This document shows positions 51,654-59,564 of a DNA stretch of 64,000 nucleotides, piece by piece. The position numbers and the translations under genes are program-made. The stretch comes from Tenacibaculum sp. (GTDB lineage: Bacteria > Bacteroidota > Bacteroidia > Flavobacteriales > Flavobacteriaceae). The stretch is taken from NCBI GenBank assembly GCA_022448525.1, contig JAKVCX010000001.1, forward strand, positions 484,734-548,733, given 5' to 3'. Numbering within the stretch: the stretch's first letter is position 1; each line of letters begins with the position of its first letter. Below the pieces are notes generated by a model. The model was not told where the DNA came from. It made no database searches and was given only the letters and a program-made list of their open reading frames with translations.

Positions 51654-52631
51654 ATGAAAAAAACAACCATTCTATCGGCTTTCTTAGCTGTTACATTATC
51701 TTGTAAAGAATATAACAAACCTGCTTCAAAAGAAATAGTAAAGAAAAATGAACAAACTTCAATTTCTTCATTTAATAAAGCAACAATTAAAAAACATTTG
51801 TACACTCTTGCTTCAGATGAAATGGAAGGTAGAGCTACTGGTTCTCCTGGTATTGAAAAAGCCGCTCAGTATATTGAAAATGAATTCCAAAAAATAGGAT
51901 TAAGTTTTTACAACAACTTAACTTCTTACCGACAAAATTTTGAACACAACAATATTAAGATGTTTAACGTGATTGGCGTTTTGGAAGGTAAAAGTAAAAA
52001 AGATGAATACGTAATTGTATCAGCGCACTACGATCATTTGAGAATGAAAAAAGAAGGTGAGGATAGAATTTATAACGGAGCAAATGATGATGCATCTGGT
52101 GTAACTGGAGTTATTGCTCTAGCTGAATATTTTAAAAATAAAAATGATAATGAAAGAAGTATAATTTTTGTTTGTTTTACTGCAGAAGAAATGGGGTTAA
52201 TTGGCTCTAAACACTTTGGGAAAGACATAGACGCTTCAAAATTTGTAGCAGGTATAAATCTGGAATTAATCGGAAAAGAACCTAAAACAGGACCAAAAAC
52301 AGCTTGGCTAACTGGTTTTGAAAGATCTAACTTCGGAAAAATTATTCAAAAAAATCTTGAAGGAACTGGTTATAAACTCTTTCCTGATCCTTATAAAAAG
52401 TATAATTTATTTTTTAGATCTGATAATGCCTCTTTAGCCCGTTTAGGTGTACCTTCTCATACCTTTTCAACAACTCAAATTGATATTGATCCAGATTACC
52501 ATAAAGTTACAGATGAAGCAGAAACCCTAGATATTGATGTATTGACAGAAACCATAAAGGCTGTTGCAATCGGAACATCTTCAATAATTAATGGAAAAGA
52601 CACTCCTACCCGAGTAATTTTAGAAAAATAA
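51654..52631 (+). CDS. M28 family metallopeptidase
   Basis: A possible lipoprotein signal (VTLSC) is followed by an M28 zinc peptidase domain. Ligands seen are HYDHLRMK (first His), NGANDDASG (bridging Asp), CFTAEEMGLIGSKH (catalytic Glu and second Glu), NLELIG (usually N-x-D-M-I-G; here Glu replaces Asp), and a C-terminal His in PDYHKVTDEAE. An unusual Glu in the fourth ligand is worth noting but may be functional. Surface or periplasmic aminopeptidase-like; substrate unknown. Confidence 0.85.
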   Translation: MKKTTILSAFLAVTLSCKEYNKPASKEIVKKNEQTSISSFNKATIKKHLYTLASDEMEGRATGSPGIEKAAQYIENEFQKIGLSFYNNLTSYRQNFEHNNIKMFNVIGVLEGKSKKDEYVIVSAHYDHLRMKKEGEDRIYNGANDDASGVTGVIALAEYFKNKNDNERSIIFVCFTAEEMGLIGSKHFGKDIDASKFVAGINLELIGKEPKTGPKTAWLTGFERSNFGKIIQKNLEGTGYKLFPDPYKKYNLFFRSDNASLARLGVPSHTFSTTQIDIDPDYHKVTDEAETLDIDVLTETIKAVAIGTSSIINGKDTPTRVILEK

Positions 52632-52666
52632 ATTTCTTTTTTAGATATTTTCATTTTAAACAACTT

Positions 52667-52702
52667 TAAAAACCACATTTATAAAATTAATGTGGTTTTT
52701 TT
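52667..52702 (+). terminator. Rho-independent terminator
   Basis: Stem AAACCACATT / AATGTGGTTT with a nine-base loop and T-run, after the M28 gene. Confidence 0.88.
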
Positions 52703-52884
52703 ATGCACTTTATTGAATTCACAGAAAATTCAGCAAAATCAATAGCTATAAAGCACTTTTTTAAGATAATTTAATGGTTTTATTGGTTTTTTCGTAATTA
52801 AAAACATATAAAATTACATAATTATTTATTTTTTAGTTGTTTTTTTAATATATTCGCTATCGCAAATCTTAAAAACCCTTCAAA

Positions 52885-54363
52885 ATGAAAAAACTAGTAC
52901 TTAGCATGGCTATTGCCATGGCTATTGTGTCTTGTTCTAAAAATGAGGATATCCCTCAAGAAAACACAACTCAGCAAACAGAATTATTAACAAAAGAACA
53001 AATCAATGCAAAGATTCAAGAATCTATTGACTTGAAAGGAGATTTCTTTTGGATGGAAACAGACGCTCATACTATTTGGAGCGCTATTAAACATGGTGAT
53101 AATATGCTTACCATTGGTTATGGGGATTCTAAAGATGAATTTCAAAAAGGACCTAAATCTGATGCTATTAAAGATAATTTAATTTCTCTAGTAAGAAGCT
53201 TAGAAAAAACAACTTCGAACAAAGAAAAGGATGAACTATATGTTGATGCAACTTTAAATATAATTGACATTAAAGTTGAAAATAAGGAAACCGTTGAAGC
53301 TCTTTTAAATGATGAAAGAGTTCGATATTTAGAACCTGCAACTTATAAATTGGAAAATGAAAACACTAGGTCGGGAGACGGGTTTGGTTGTGGTTTTGCT
53401 TCACAAAATCTAAATTCAGCCGACTATCGTACAGTTGCTCCTGGAGCAAGAGTTCCATGGAACTTCGACATCCACAACATCCCGGCAGCATGGAACTATA
53501 GTACTGGTAGAGGAGTTACAGTGGCTGTAATCGATACTGGACTTTCTCCGAATCAAAGATGGATGAACCAATACTTTAATGACGGATATTCTTCTGGAAG
53601 AACAGTTCAAAAGTATGGTACTTTTGTAGATTCATGGTGGGCATGGTCTAATAACTATGATGGTGTTAATGACAAGTGTGGACATGGTACAAGCATGGCT
53701 TCAGCTGCAACAGCACCAAGAAATAATGATAACTTACCAGTTGGTGTTGCATACAATGCTAATTTAGTTTCTTATCGCTCTGTACAAAATGTATTAATCG
53801 ATGATTACCATGAAAAAAGAGGTGTTGCTGAAGCATTAACTGCTATCGGAAACAGAAGTGACATTAACATTGTATCAATGTCAATCGGATCTCCATTTAG
53901 TAGTTCAAGAGTAAGAGATGCTATTAGATATGCGTACAACAGAGGAAAGTTAATCTTCGCAGCAGGAGGAACTTCTACATCAGTAACAAACTGGTATGGT
54001 GTTATTTTCCCTGCTAATATGAGTGAAACAGTTGCTGTAACTGGAATTATCGAAGGGCAATACAAAAGATGTGGAAATTGTCATTCAGGATCTAAAATTG
54101 ATTTTACTATTGAAATGGAGCGTAGTGGATCAGGAAAAACAGTTCCTGTGTTAAGTTCGAATGATGGAGCTGCAAACTACGTTGGTGGATCTTCAGTTGC
54201 TACTGCAACTACAGCAGGAATTGCTGCTTTAGTATGGTCTAAAAACCCAACTTGGTCACGCTCTCAAGTGTTAGATAAAATGAAAAGAGCTGGTGAATTC
54301 TATCCTAATAGAAATTCAAGCTTCGGTTATGGTAATATTGATGCGCTTAAGGCTGTTCAATAA
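52885..54363 (+). CDS. Lipoprotein S8 (subtilisin-like) serine peptidase
   Basis: Lipobox SMAIAMAIVSC (Cys near 17), a propeptide-like N-terminal region of about 130 residues, then a subtilase domain. Catalytic Asp217 lies in VAVIDTGLS, His267 in CGHGTSMASA, and Ser437 in VGGSSVATATTAGIAALV, where GSS replaces the usual GTS and Thr replaces the usual Pro. The region between His and Ser is a normal S8 length. Outer-surface protease with unknown target. No T9SS domain. Confidence 0.88.
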   Translation: MKKLVLSMAIAMAIVSCSKNEDIPQENTTQQTELLTKEQINAKIQESIDLKGDFFWMETDAHTIWSAIKHGDNMLTIGYGDSKDEFQKGPKSDAIKDNLISLVRSLEKTTSNKEKDELYVDATLNIIDIKVENKETVEALLNDERVRYLEPATYKLENENTRSGDGFGCGFASQNLNSADYRTVAPGARVPWNFDIHNIPAAWNYSTGRGVTVAVIDTGLSPNQRWMNQYFNDGYSSGRTVQKYGTFVDSWWAWSNNYDGVNDKCGHGTSMASAATAPRNNDNLPVGVAYNANLVSYRSVQNVLIDDYHEKRGVAEALTAIGNRSDINIVSMSIGSPFSSSRVRDAIRYAYNRGKLIFAAGGTSTSVTNWYGVIFPANMSETVAVTGIIEGQYKRCGNCHSGSKIDFTIEMERSGSGKTVPVLSSNDGAANYVGGSSVATATTAGIAALVWSKNPTWSRSQVLDKMKRAGEFYPNRNSSFGYGNIDALKAVQ

Positions 54364-54415
54364 AACAATATAATCCCTTTATAAAAGACTAATTAAGAGT
54401 CAACCTATTAAATCT

Positions 54416-54450
54416 AAAACTCTACATTTTTTAAATGTAGAGTTTTTTTT
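54416..54450 (+). terminator. Rho-independent terminator
   Basis: AAAACTCTACATTT stem with AAATGTAGAGTTTT and T-run, after the S8 gene. Confidence 0.9.
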
Positions 54451-54573
54451 ATTTGGCATGAATTTAGCTTGTTTCTATTGGTTTCGAAATAGTCTAAAAA
54501 CGACTATACCTAGTCATCTAATGAGTATTTTGTAACTTACACCCAGTTTAATGATAAATTAAATCTCCTAAAA

Positions 54574-54969
54574 ATGAAAAAAATTACATTAGTTCTGATT
54601 TTCCTATTTATTAGTTTAACAGGAATATCACAAAACAGAGAAGGTTCTTTGTTTTATTCTACGGTTGAAAAAACAGATAGTATCTACAAAATTAATGTTG
54701 ATATATTCGAAGTTGGAAAAATCGAATACATTGAAGTACAGTTAGTTGATGAAGACAAAAATGAACTAGCTTCTGACATGGCGCAACTTATTAATAGAAA
54801 TGGTAAGTACTTCTTATCGTATCAAGATAAAGAAAAGGCTGTGTATCCTGAAAATATTGATCTTACTTTGAAAAACGAGTATAACAATATTAATTATCCA
54901 CAGATTAATATAAAATTGTATGACGCTAATTTGAGAATACTCGACTACTCTCAAACAGTGTTTTACTAA
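54574..54969 (+). CDS. Hypothetical secreted protein, 131 aa
   Basis: Signal peptide MKKITLVLIFLFISLTGISQ. The mature 111 residues look strand-rich: SLFYSTVEKTDSIYKINVDI, IEYIEVQLVDEDKNELAS and INIKLYDANLRILDY. No family recognised. Followed by a terminator shared with the convergent M57 gene. Confidence 0.62.
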   Translation: MKKITLVLIFLFISLTGISQNREGSLFYSTVEKTDSIYKINVDIFEVGKIEYIEVQLVDEDKNELASDMAQLINRNGKYFLSYQDKEKAVYPENIDLTLKNEYNNINYPQINIKLYDANLRILDYSQTVFY

Positions 54970-54974
54970 AAAAT

Positions 54975-55006
54975 AAAACCCGAGGAAGATTCCTCGGGTT
55001 TTTTTA
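54975..55006. terminator. Bidirectional terminator
   Basis: Perfect stem AAAACCCGAGGAA / TTCCTCGGGTTTT with T-run. Confidence 0.92.
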
Positions 55007-55025
55007 TACTATAAATTTATTCTTT

Positions 55026-55862
55026 CTAGTATAAGTAGTTTAATGCTGTTACATCATTATTGTTAAACTCTCCATCAGTACTTCCACTGAAACAAGCTAA
55101 CATGATCGACGTTGGATCGTATCCTGAAGGAGTACCTGGGATTGGATTAGCTCCAACTCCTGCTGAACCTTCATTTACGTTTTGTCCACAACTTTGTCTT
55201 GAGAAATAATCAGTGTGACGGAATCCTACAGAGTGTCCGATTTCGTGAGTAATAACGTGCTCGTTCACGTTAGTATTGAAACCTTCTAAACCGTAAATCT
55301 GCACAAATTTAAATGGCGCTCCACCTGATGGGAAACCTGCAGAACCTCCTGAACCACTTTGGTTAGGATTGTTATAAACTACCATATCTTGTGGTTGGTA
55401 ATTTGTTCCGTAAGTTAAATTAAATCTAATAGATAAGTTTAATCTATTATAGTTATTTACAGCCCACTGTAAAGCAGTTTGTGCTTTACTTGAAAGACCG
55501 AAACCACCACCACCAGTATAACCAATGATATTGATTACTGTGTTTTGCGCAACTAAGTTATTTGTGTGATAGTTCTTTCCTGATACACCTTGAAGATTAG
55601 GTAACCCCATTACCTGATCCTTTGGTAAATGGATATCCTCCTCTACACGAATCATTTTTGTTGTACTACCATCAGGTAAAAAATAATCTACTTCTTTAAC
55701 GTTATTTACGTTAAAATCATAGTTAGCTAATTTAGCTACAATCTCAGGAGACACATTGCTCTCTACAGTTTCAGCTGGTTGCTCATTGTTTTCTGTTTGA
55801 CATGCGAAAAAACTAGCCCCAACTAGTAATAATGCAATTCGGGAGAATTTCATTTTTTTCAT
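55026..55862 (-). CDS. M57 HEIGH-type metallopeptidase lipoprotein
   Basis: Lipoprotein with lipobox SFFAC (Cys21) and a dual-action HEIGH metallopeptidase domain. The zinc motif HEIGHSVGFRH covers residues 206-216 with His206, His210, His216 and Glu207 catalytic, and is followed by YFSRQSCGQNVNEG. Before it a Gly/Ser-rich segment (NPNQSGSGGSAGFPSG) and the YTGGGGFG loop are seen. M57 members act outside the cell. Upstream is a long gene-free stretch of about 930 bp. Confidence 0.88.
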   Translation of the reverse strand: MKKMKFSRIALLLVGASFFACQTENNEQPAETVESNVSPEIVAKLANYDFNVNNVKEVDYFLPDGSTTKMIRVEEDIHLPKDQVMGLPNLQGVSGKNYHTNNLVAQNTVINIIGYTGGGGFGLSSKAQTALQWAVNNYNRLNLSIRFNLTYGTNYQPQDMVVYNNPNQSGSGGSAGFPSGGAPFKFVQIYGLEGFNTNVNEHVITHEIGHSVGFRHTDYFSRQSCGQNVNEGSAGVGANPIPGTPSGYDPTSIMLACFSGSTDGEFNNNDVTALNYLY

Positions 55863-56129
55863 TTTTAAATTTAGTTTTTAATGGTTTATAAAAAATTTTT
55901 AACGAAAATATAACAATTTATTCATCGTTTTAACACTTCTTTATAATTTTACAGAATCATTCTAAATGTTGACATTTAAACATTAATCTGTTTTTTTTAA
56001 CACACAACAAGTTTAATATTAATGTATTAAAGCGAAAAGCCTACTAAAAAACTAGAGATTTAAATAAAAATAAACATCGGAGTTGAATTTTAAACTTTAT
56101 AACCAAAAATTAACAATTAGTTAAATAAA

Positions 56130-56216
56130 AAAAAACTCAAGTAAAAACTTGAGGCTTTTTTTAACCAAACTTAGTATTAAAACTAACTACTTATTTAAAA
56201 CTATTTACACTTAAAT
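56130..56216 (-). repeat. Hairpin module A
   Basis: Stem CTCAAGT / ACTTGAG with minus-strand T-run at about 56130-56160, preceded (minus sense) by the core TACTAAGTTTGGTTA (56162-56176). Core differs from B and C at a few positions (TTTTAATACTAAG against TTTTTATACTAAG). On the plus strand the hairpin also has a T-run, so it may work both ways. Confidence 0.6.
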
Positions 56217-56283
56217 TATAATGACTAAAACAGTCAATTTTTGGGAATTATAAAATCCTTATATGCAGGATTAATATTTTGTA

Positions 56284-56444
56284 CTTTGAAAAAAGAAACC
56301 TCAAACAAATGCTTGAGGTCTCCTCGTCTAACCAAACTTAGTATAAAAACTAACTACTACTATTTTTAACTTATTTTTTCTATTTGAATAAACTTTTAAA
56401 GTTCTATTCATTTATTTAGACACATCTATTTCTTAAAAGTCACA
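56284..56444 (-). repeat. Hairpin module B
   Basis: Minus-sense order: boxes TGTGAC (56439-56444) and TGTGTC (56419-56424), AT-rich spacer with TTATTCAAA, core (56326-56371), stem CCTCAA / TTGAGG and T-run. About 46 bases of core are identical to module C. A 27-codon minus frame (MNRTLK...TKFG) ends in the core but is not kept in A or C. Confidence 0.6.
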
Positions 56445-56462
56445 ATTAGAAATTCTTTTTTT

Positions 56463-56580
56463 GTTAAAAAGAAGCCTCAAACGATTGCTCGAGGCTCTTT
56501 GTCTAACCAAACTTAGTATAAAAACTAACTACTACTATTTTTAACTAACTATTTCTAACTTATAAATTATAAAGCCAGAG
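56463..56580 (-). repeat. Hairpin module C
   Basis: Core at 56501-56546 identical to that of B; stem AGCCTC / GAGGCT with a G-U pair in the arm and T-run ending near 56463. The hairpin changes relative to B keep pairing, which points to selection on RNA structure. Confidence 0.6.
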
Positions 56581-56690
56581 CTCCTTTATCCTCCATCCTA
56601 ATTCACTACTAAAGAAGCTCTTTTTATTTAGGGATTTGGCCTTCTAATTATTAAGGGACTAATTCTTACTATTACAATGAACTTTTGTTT
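56577..56690. repeat. Degenerate module D with long-loop hairpin
   Basis: Arms GAGCTCCTTTA / TAAAGAAGCTC (one G-U) enclose a pyrimidine-rich loop with TCCTCCATCC, and on the plus strand TTTTTATTT follows. Minus-sense upstream sequence resembles the B box-to-spacer segment (TGTGTCT...TTATTCAAA). It may be an older copy of the module or a separate element. Confidence 0.4.
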
Positions 56691-56762
56691 TTGAATAACC
56701 TTTTTCATTTGTTATTACACTTATTAAGACACAACATTTTCTAAAAGGTCACATATAGGTCA

Positions 56763-56792
56763 AAAAAAAAGATCAAAAACTTGATCTTTTTT
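56763..56792 (-). terminator. Terminator of the tpiA-prmA-clpS operon
   Basis: Stem AAAAAAGATCAA / TTGATCTTTTTT, T-run on the minus strand, 4 bp after the 3' end of the last gene. Confidence 0.88.
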
Positions 56793-56795
56793 AAA

Positions 56796-57068
56796 TTAGT
56801 ATAAATATTTCCTTAAAATTACTCGATGTTCTGGAATAGATTTGTCGTAGTTTTTCATTAATAACTCCAGTATTTCCGGAGGTTTTCGACCTATTTCCTT
56901 TTCAGAAGAATACTTTGAAACGTATAAATCATAAGTCTCATTATTTTTAGTAAAAATTAGAAAATGTTCTGAATTTAATTCTGTGTAAGAGATTTCATTC
57001 CCTTCAAAAGCTCCAGATTTATCTTCAAAAAAATCCGAAAACTCATAATACCTGAGGACATTTTCCAT
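56796..57068 (-). CDS. Small hypothetical protein, 90 aa, last gene of tpiA operon
   Basis: Soluble 90-residue protein, alpha/beta: MENVLRYYEFSDFFEDKSGA, YTELNSEHFLIFTKNNETYD, and a final helix PEILELLMKNYDKS. No family recognised. Starts 3 bp after the clpS stop, so it belongs to the tpiA operon. Its role is unknown; such tightly packed small genes after clpS may be adaptors, but that is a guess. Confidence 0.68.
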   Translation of the reverse strand: MENVLRYYEFSDFFEDKSGAFEGNEISYTELNSEHFLIFTKNNETYDLYVSKYSSEKEIGRKPPEILELLMKNYDKSIPEHRVILRKYLY

Positions 57069-57071
57069 TAG

Positions 57072-57353
57072 TTATACGATTTCTGCCGATAAACCCAGTT
57101 CTAGTAGCTTAGTACATCTAGGTTCTAATTCTTTATATTCTCCTGTTTTTACAGCACATTTACCTTTATAATGAACAAGTATAGTACACTGCTCTGCTTG
57201 TTCTAAGGTATGATCGCAAACATTAACTAAACTATCAATTACAAAATCAAATGTGTTTACATCATCATTGTACAAAATTATCTCATGTTCTCTCGTTTCC
57301 TGTACAAGAACATCTAACTCTTCTTGAATTTTCTCAATTGTACTCATCTTCAT
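57072..57353 (-). CDS. clpS: ATP-dependent Clp protease adaptor ClpS
   Basis: 93 residues of the ClpS fold: ILYNDDVNTFDFVIDSLVNV (the substrate-pocket NDD motif), LEQAEQCTILVHYKGKCAVK, and closing LLELGLSAEIV. ClpS delivers N-degron substrates to ClpAP. Starts 3 bp past prmA's stop; possible earlier or later Met (MKMSTIEK). Complete length. Confidence 0.93.
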   Translation of the reverse strand: MKMSTIEKIQEELDVLVQETREHEIILYNDDVNTFDFVIDSLVNVCDHTLEQAEQCTILVHYKGKCAVKTGEYKELEPRCTKLLELGLSAEIV

Positions 57354-57356
57354 TAC

Positions 57357-58190
57357 TTATTTTAGATATTTAACTGCAACCCAATTATTTCTCTTAATTA
57401 CGGTATCTAAAGTTAAATCATATTTTCTAGCTTCTGCATCTATGATTGGAATATCCTCCTCATAAAATCCACTTAAAAGTACTATTCCTTTTTCATTTAA
57501 GCAATTTACATAAGTCTTTAAATCTGTTAAAAGAATATTTCTATTAATGTTAGCAATTACGATATCATATTTTTTGTTTACCAACAATGAAGCATCTCCT
57601 TCATAAACACTTATACTTTTACAGTTATTTCGCTCAACATTTTCTAAAGAGTTTAAATAACACCAATTATCGATATCAATAGCATCAATAGGTTTTGCTC
57701 CTTTCATTTCAGCAAAAATTGCTAGAATTCCAGTTCCACAACCCATATCTAGTACTTTTTTGTTTTCAATATTTAACTCCAACAAATGTTGAACCATCAT
57801 ATGTGTAGTTTCATGATGACCAGTACCAAAACTCATTTTTGGTTCTATAACTATATCGTATGGTAAATTTGGATTCTCGTGAAAAGGAGCACGAATACTT
57901 ACTTTATCATCTACTTGAATTGGTGTAAAGTTTTTCTCCCATTCTTCATTCCAATTTTCTTGTGCGATTTCTTTATGAGTAAATGAGATTTTAAACTCAT
58001 CAGATTTAAGAATAAAAATATCATCTAATAAATTTTCACTCCAGTCTTGCTGCTGAATAAAAGCTACAACTCCGTTATCATTTTCTACAAAACTCTCAAA
58101 ACCAACACTACCAAGTTCTGCAATTAAAATTTCTGTTGCAGGCTCTTTTGGAGCAACCTTAAAAGTGTATTCTATATAAATATTATCCAA
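57357..58190 (-). CDS. prmA: Ribosomal protein L11 methyltransferase PrmA
   Basis: SAM methyltransferase trimethylating L11. Motifs: PKMSFGTGHHETTHMMV, VLDMGCGTGILAIFA (motif I), DAIDIDNWCY, NINRNILLTDLK (motif IV). The N-terminal 100 residues contain the L11-recognition domain. The start codon is TTG placed directly after the tpiA stop (TAA-TTG), coupling the two genes. 277 aa, normal. Confidence 0.93.
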   Translation of the reverse strand: MDNIYIEYTFKVAPKEPATEILIAELGSVGFESFVENDNGVVAFIQQQDWSENLLDDIFILKSDEFKISFTHKEIAQENWNEEWEKNFTPIQVDDKVSIRAPFHENPNLPYDIVIEPKMSFGTGHHETTHMMVQHLLELNIENKKVLDMGCGTGILAIFAEMKGAKPIDAIDIDNWCYLNSLENVERNNCKSISVYEGDASLLVNKKYDIVIANINRNILLTDLKTYVNCLNEKGIVLLSGFYEEDIPIIDAEARKYDLTLDTVIKRNNWVAVKYLK

Positions 58191-58949
58191 TTAAATTGAT
58201 TTTACTATGTCCGAAAAATCTTTCGCCTTTAGTGATGCTCCTCCAATTAATCCACCATCAACATCAGGTTTTGAAAAGATTTCTTCAGCGTTTGCTGGTT
58301 TAACACTACCTCCATATAAGATAGAAATACTATCTGCTAACCCTTGACCGTAAGCTTCTACAAATAATCCTCTAATAAACTGATGCATTTCTTGTGCTTG
58401 ATCAGCTGAAGCTGTTTTTCCTGTTCCAATTGCCCAAACTGGCTCATATGCTAAGACCACTTTGCTAAAGGCGCTCGAAGGTAAGCTAAAAAGAGCATTT
58501 TTCAATTGTGATTCTACAACTTTAAAATGATTGTTTGCTTCTCTGTCTTCTAATTGCTCACCAAAACAAAAAATAATTTCAAAATCATTTTCTATTGCTG
58601 CATTCACTTTTTCTGATAAAATATCGTCAGTCTCATTAAAATATGCTCTTCTTTCTGAATGACCTACGATAACAGTTTTAACACCTACAGAAGTCAACAT
58701 ATCTGCAGAAACCTCTCCCGTGTAAGCTCCACTTTTAGCTTGATGCAAATTTTGAGCAGAAACCTCAATTACTGAATCGTTAGTTTCACTAATTGCTTGT
58801 TGTAAATTGATAAAAGAAGGAGCAATTATAACTCTTGTATTATCTAAAGTTACTGCTTCCATTTCATTTTTTAAACCTTGAATTAATTCTTTCGTTTCAT
58901 TAAGGTTATTATTCATTTTCCAGTTACCTGCTACTATCTTTTTTCTCAT
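58191..58949 (-). CDS. tpiA: Triosephosphate isomerase
   Basis: Interconverts dihydroxyacetone phosphate and glyceraldehyde 3-phosphate. All catalytic residues are visible: Lys11 in GNWKMN, His97 in VGHSERR, Glu169 in AYEPVWAIGTG, and phosphate-loop YGGSVKP with GGASL. Length 252 aa, normal. First gene of the operon tpiA-prmA-clpS-hypothetical, with a strong promoter match 48 bp upstream. Confidence 0.97.
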   Translation of the reverse strand: MRKKIVAGNWKMNNNLNETKELIQGLKNEMEAVTLDNTRVIIAPSFINLQQAISETNDSVIEVSAQNLHQAKSGAYTGEVSADMLTSVGVKTVIVGHSERRAYFNETDDILSEKVNAAIENDFEIIFCFGEQLEDREANNHFKVVESQLKNALFSLPSSAFSKVVLAYEPVWAIGTGKTASADQAQEMHQFIRGLFVEAYGQGLADSISILYGGSVKPANAEEIFSKPDVDGGLIGGASLKAKDFSDIVKSI

Positions 58950-58996
58950 TTTGATATAGTTATGTTGAATTATAATTAGTTGTCTTTATTACCTAA

Positions 58997-59031
58997 CAAA
59001 ACTAATTTATAATACGGAACACAAAAACAAA
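58997..59031 (-). promoter_or_regulatory. tpiA promoter (TTTG-N17/23-TAGTTTTG)
   Basis: Exact -7 box TAGTTTTG (reverse complement at 58997-59004) with TTTG at 17 or 23 bp upstream, in the 126-bp gap before tpiA. Confidence 0.7.
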
Positions 59032-59075
59032 TGCTCTTATTTTTTTACGAAAACGTAATATTATTCCTTTAAAAT

Positions 59076-59564
59076 TTATTCCAAAGCTTCAAGAATATCA
59101 GAACTATTAGGTTTTGTTTCATTAAAAACTTTAATTCCTCCACTTTCATCAACAATTAAATATCTTGGAATCCAAGATAATCCTAGAAACTCGCTGAAAT
59201 CTGCATCCCATTTTTCAGGTAATAAATAATGCTCACCTTCAATATTATATTTTTGAATGCCAGCTTTTAAATCACTAATAGAATCATCAATGGATAGAAA
59301 TAGAAACACAACCTCTGGATGCTGAATTTGTAATTTCTTTAGAGCGGGAAGACCTTTAAGACAATCTCCACACCAAGTTGCCCAAACATCAATAAATATT
59401 TTCTTTCCTTTATACTTTTCTAAAACTTCTTGAATAGCTAATTGATCTCCATTTAAACTAAACACAATATCATTTAATGCTTTCTCTGAGAATTTACTTT
59501 CGTTTCTCGTCGAGCAACCCAACAATACGACAACAAATATTAAAATCAAAAAACGCTTCATCAT
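59076..59564 (-). CDS. TlpA-like thioredoxin lipoprotein
   Basis: Lipobox LLGCS (Cys17) and a thioredoxin fold with active-site WATWCGDC (Cys65, Cys68) and cis-Pro in SWIPRYLIV. A complete dithiol/disulfide pair suggests reducing or rearranging disulfides in the periplasm. The start overlaps the preceding gene's stop by 4 bp (ATGATGA). Length 162 aa, compact. Confidence 0.87.
   Translation of the reverse strand: MMKRFLILIFVVVLLGCSTRNESKFSEKALNDIVFSLNGDQLAIQEVLEKYKGKKIFIDVWATWCGDCLKGLPALKKLQIQHPEVVFLFLSIDDSISDLKAGIQKYNIEGEHYLLPEKWDADFSEFLGLSWIPRYLIVDESGGIKVFNETKPNSSDILEALE

Larger units (their letters stand above)
55863..56795 (-). ncRNA. Gene-free 0.93-kb region with tandem hairpin modules
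   Basis: Apart from the M57 leader (55863-56120) this stretch has no convincing gene. It holds three tandem modules (cores near 56163, 56331, 56506) and a degenerate fourth (around 56580-56690). Each of the three has, on the minus strand, a shared core followed by a G+C stem and a T-run, the layout of short terminated RNAs. See repeat entries. Direction is inferred from the T-runs; a plus-strand role is not excluded. Confidence 0.45.

Noticed and set aside
56463..56540. Short coding frame through module hairpin (QRASSNRLRLL type)
   Set aside because: Such peptides arise by reading through G+C terminator stems and are not maintained between the copies.
56419..56753. ECF sigma-factor promoter reading of TGTGAC/TGTGTC boxes
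   Set aside because: Strings such as TGTAAC-N14-GTCT near 30940 and 43890 look similar but have different spacing, so a common sigma promoter is not supported; kept only as a box pair.
55863..56795. CRISPR array
   Set aside because: Repeat units are about 170 bp apart with terminator hairpins and share long unique spacers only partly; no short, evenly spaced direct repeats and no cas genes.
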